Below, piece by piece: positions 62,724 to 64,000 of a stretch of DNA of 64,000 nucleotides (its first letter is position 1; each line of letters starts with the position of its first letter). The DNA is taken from NCBI RefSeq assembly GCF_003958645.1, contig NZ_RXLO01000001.1, forward strand, positions 248,001 through 312,000. Direction: 5' to 3'. The position numbers were made by a program, and so were the translations under genes. The notes under the pieces were generated by a model. That model saw only the letters and a list, made by a program, of their open reading frames with translations, was not told where the DNA came from and made no database searches. This DNA comes from Chitinophaga rhizosphaerae. Its GTDB lineage: Bacteria; Bacteroidota; Bacteroidia; Chitinophagales; Chitinophagaceae.

Positions 62724-63921
62724 CGGCCGGATCATCACGCCGTACCGCATTATCAACGGTGGTACGGTGCTGACGGAGGGCAACCGCATCCTGGCGTTGG
62801 CGGAAGATGATATTCCCGTTTCCGGCGCCGTGGAGATCGATGCGAAAGGGCAATACATTTCGCCCGGTTTCATCGATATACACGTGCATGGCGGCGGCGA
62901 TGCGGATTTTATGGACGGGGACACGGCATCTTTCCTGAAAGTTGCAGAAACGCATATCCGGTATGGCACCACGGCCATGACGCCCACTTCGCTCAGCGGC
63001 GATACCGACAGCCTACGGCGTACCATTTCCAACTACGAAACCGCCCATCCGCTCAACCGGAAAGGGTCGGAATTCATCGGCATTCATCTGGAAGGGCCTT
63101 ACTTCGCCATGAATCAGCGCGGCGCGCAAGACCCGCGCTACATCCGCAACCCGGACCCCGCAGAATACGCGTCCGTGCTGGCGGATACTACGTCCGTCGC
63201 GCGTTGGAGCGCTGCCCCCGAGCTCCCGGGCGCCCTCGCTTTCGGCGATTATCTCCGCCAGCGGGGGATATTACCCGCCGTGGCGCATACAGACGCCATT
63301 TACGAAGAAATGCTCGACGCCTGGGAGCACGGCTATTCCCACGTCACACATCTTTATTCGGCGATGTCGGGCGTTACCCGGCGGAATGCCTTCCGTTTCG
63401 CCGGCGTCATTGAAAGTGCGTTCCTGCTCGACGATATGACCGTGGAAATCATCGCTGACGGAGTTCATTTGCCGCCAGCGCTGCTCAAACTCGTCTACAA
63501 ATTCAAAGGCCCGGAAAAAACCGCCCTCATCACCGACGCCATGCGCGCCGCCGGCATGCCCCCGGGCGAAAGCATCCTCGGCAGCCGGGAAAACGGACTG
63601 AAAGTGATCGTTGAAGATGAGGTGGCGAAACTGCCCGACCGTACGCAGTTTGCGGGAAGCGTGGCTACGGCAGACCGGCTCGTGCGCAACATGGTGAAAC
63701 TGGCGGATGTGCCCATGGCCGACGCCGTGCGCATGATGACCGCCACGCCCGCCGCCATTATGAAAGTTTCCGGGAGGAAGGGATCCCTCGCCACGGGGAA
63801 AGACGCGGACATCGTGCTGTTCAACGAAGACGTGCGCATCGATACGGTGGTCCGCGGCGGAGAAATCCTTCATCGCGCCGCAAACGCCCGGTCGGTGCTG
63901 CATCTGCCAACACAAGGATAA
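62695..63921 (+). CDS. nagA: N-acetylglucosamine-6-phosphate deacetylase
   Basis: The ATG at 62695 gives 408 residues and overlaps the transporter gene by 29 bp. The amidohydrolase ligands are all visible: HVHGGG (His63, His65), HLEGPYF (Glu133), AHTDA, HLYSAM and the catalytic Asp in ALITDAM. NagA removes the acetyl group from N-acetylglucosamine-6-phosphate in the cytoplasm, yielding glucosamine-6-phosphate. Both HxH histidines of the first strand are present, as in two-metal NagA enzymes. As the last complete gene of the rightward operon it strongly suggests amino-sugar breakdown; the 79 bp that follow belong to the next, incomplete region. Confidence 0.95.
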   Translation: MNTPKIKIFNGRIITPYRIINGGTVLTEGNRILALAEDDIPVSGAVEIDAKGQYISPGFIDIHVHGGGDADFMDGDTASFLKVAETHIRYGTTAMTPTSLSGDTDSLRRTISNYETAHPLNRKGSEFIGIHLEGPYFAMNQRGAQDPRYIRNPDPAEYASVLADTTSVARWSAAPELPGALAFGDYLRQRGILPAVAHTDAIYEEMLDAWEHGYSHVTHLYSAMSGVTRRNAFRFAGVIESAFLLDDMTVEIIADGVHLPPALLKLVYKFKGPEKTALITDAMRAAGMPPGESILGSRENGLKVIVEDEVAKLPDRTQFAGSVATADRLVRNMVKLADVPMADAVRMMTATPAAIMKVSGRKGSLATGKDADIVLFNEDVRIDTVVRGGEILHRAANARSVLHLPTQG

Positions 63922-64000
63922 AAACGACCACCATACCACCGCTGCGGCAGCCACAGAGCGCCGTCCGGCATCAAAAACCTGTCAACATATGCATACATAC

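Overview
The window is a GC-rich chromosomal segment of a Bacteroidota bacterium, most likely a Chitinophaga-like member of the Chitinophagaceae. The grounds are a giant secreted protein with a type IX secretion type B sorting domain, a PorP/SprF-family protein, a TamL/TamB pair with a lipobox on the BamA-like partner, a DUF6089-type barrel, an orphan Bacteroidota-type RHS core, promoters of the TAnnTTTG type, and few Shine-Dalgarno sites. No rRNA or CRISPR array was seen. There is one intact tRNA, tRNA-Leu(CAA).

1-6.7 kb is an accessory region. It holds the end of a winged-helix protein, two overlapping tyrosine recombinases (the second with substituted catalytic positions) and a RadC/JAB protein. 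Next comes 1.5 kb with almost no coding sequence: a tmRNA 3'-end-like fragment, a perfect 22-bp inverted repeat, a pair of imperfect inverted repeats about 150-210 bp long, and further tRNA-3'-end-like pieces. After that lie a small Cys-rich protein, an AT-rich orphan RHS C-terminus with a putative immunity gene, and a broken XRE regulator. The region looks like an integrative-element scar plus toxin cargo.

6.8-24.5 kb carries mostly envelope and secretion genes: a secreted SGNH hydrolase and a small paralogue of its N-terminus, an unknown protein with a coiled-coil/barrel protein, an internally shortened MoeA-like protein, a PorP/SprF protein, the tamL-tamB operon, a DUF6089-type barrel and a charged His/Arg-rich exported peptide.

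24.6-39.6 kb is mixed. It has a GH106 rhamnosidase with a LamG-like insert, housekeeping genes (prfC, an FtsX-type permease, tsaD, trmN6), a Fic pseudogene, a DUF4197 lipoprotein, a divergent HxlR/DUF6194 pair with a palindrome between them, an FkbM-like methyltransferase, a RibD-C/DHFR-like reductase, a saccharopine/alanine dehydrogenase-like enzyme, a protein made only of the HscB C-terminal domain, and the tRNA-Leu.

40.2-52.8 kb is one gene: an exported protein of about 4,170 residues with some 26 DUF11-type repeats and a type IX sorting domain. Its 3' part contains a recent 777-bp tandem duplication.

53-64 kb ends in a divergent catabolic locus. A leftward operon (Nramp-like transporter, NAD-dependent epimerase/dehydratase, DHDPS-family aldolase/lyase, M20 amidohydrolase) faces a rightward operon (two Gfo/Idh/MocA oxidoreductases with export signals, FucP-type MFS transporter, NagA). 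Four copies of a CGGGTRCGTACCCG-type palindrome lie in the gap between them. Together they look like one co-regulated unit for uptake and breakdown of an N-acylated amino sugar or sugar acid; the substrate is inferred and not shown. This locus and the inverted-repeat region at 3.0-4.1 kb are the parts I find least explained.
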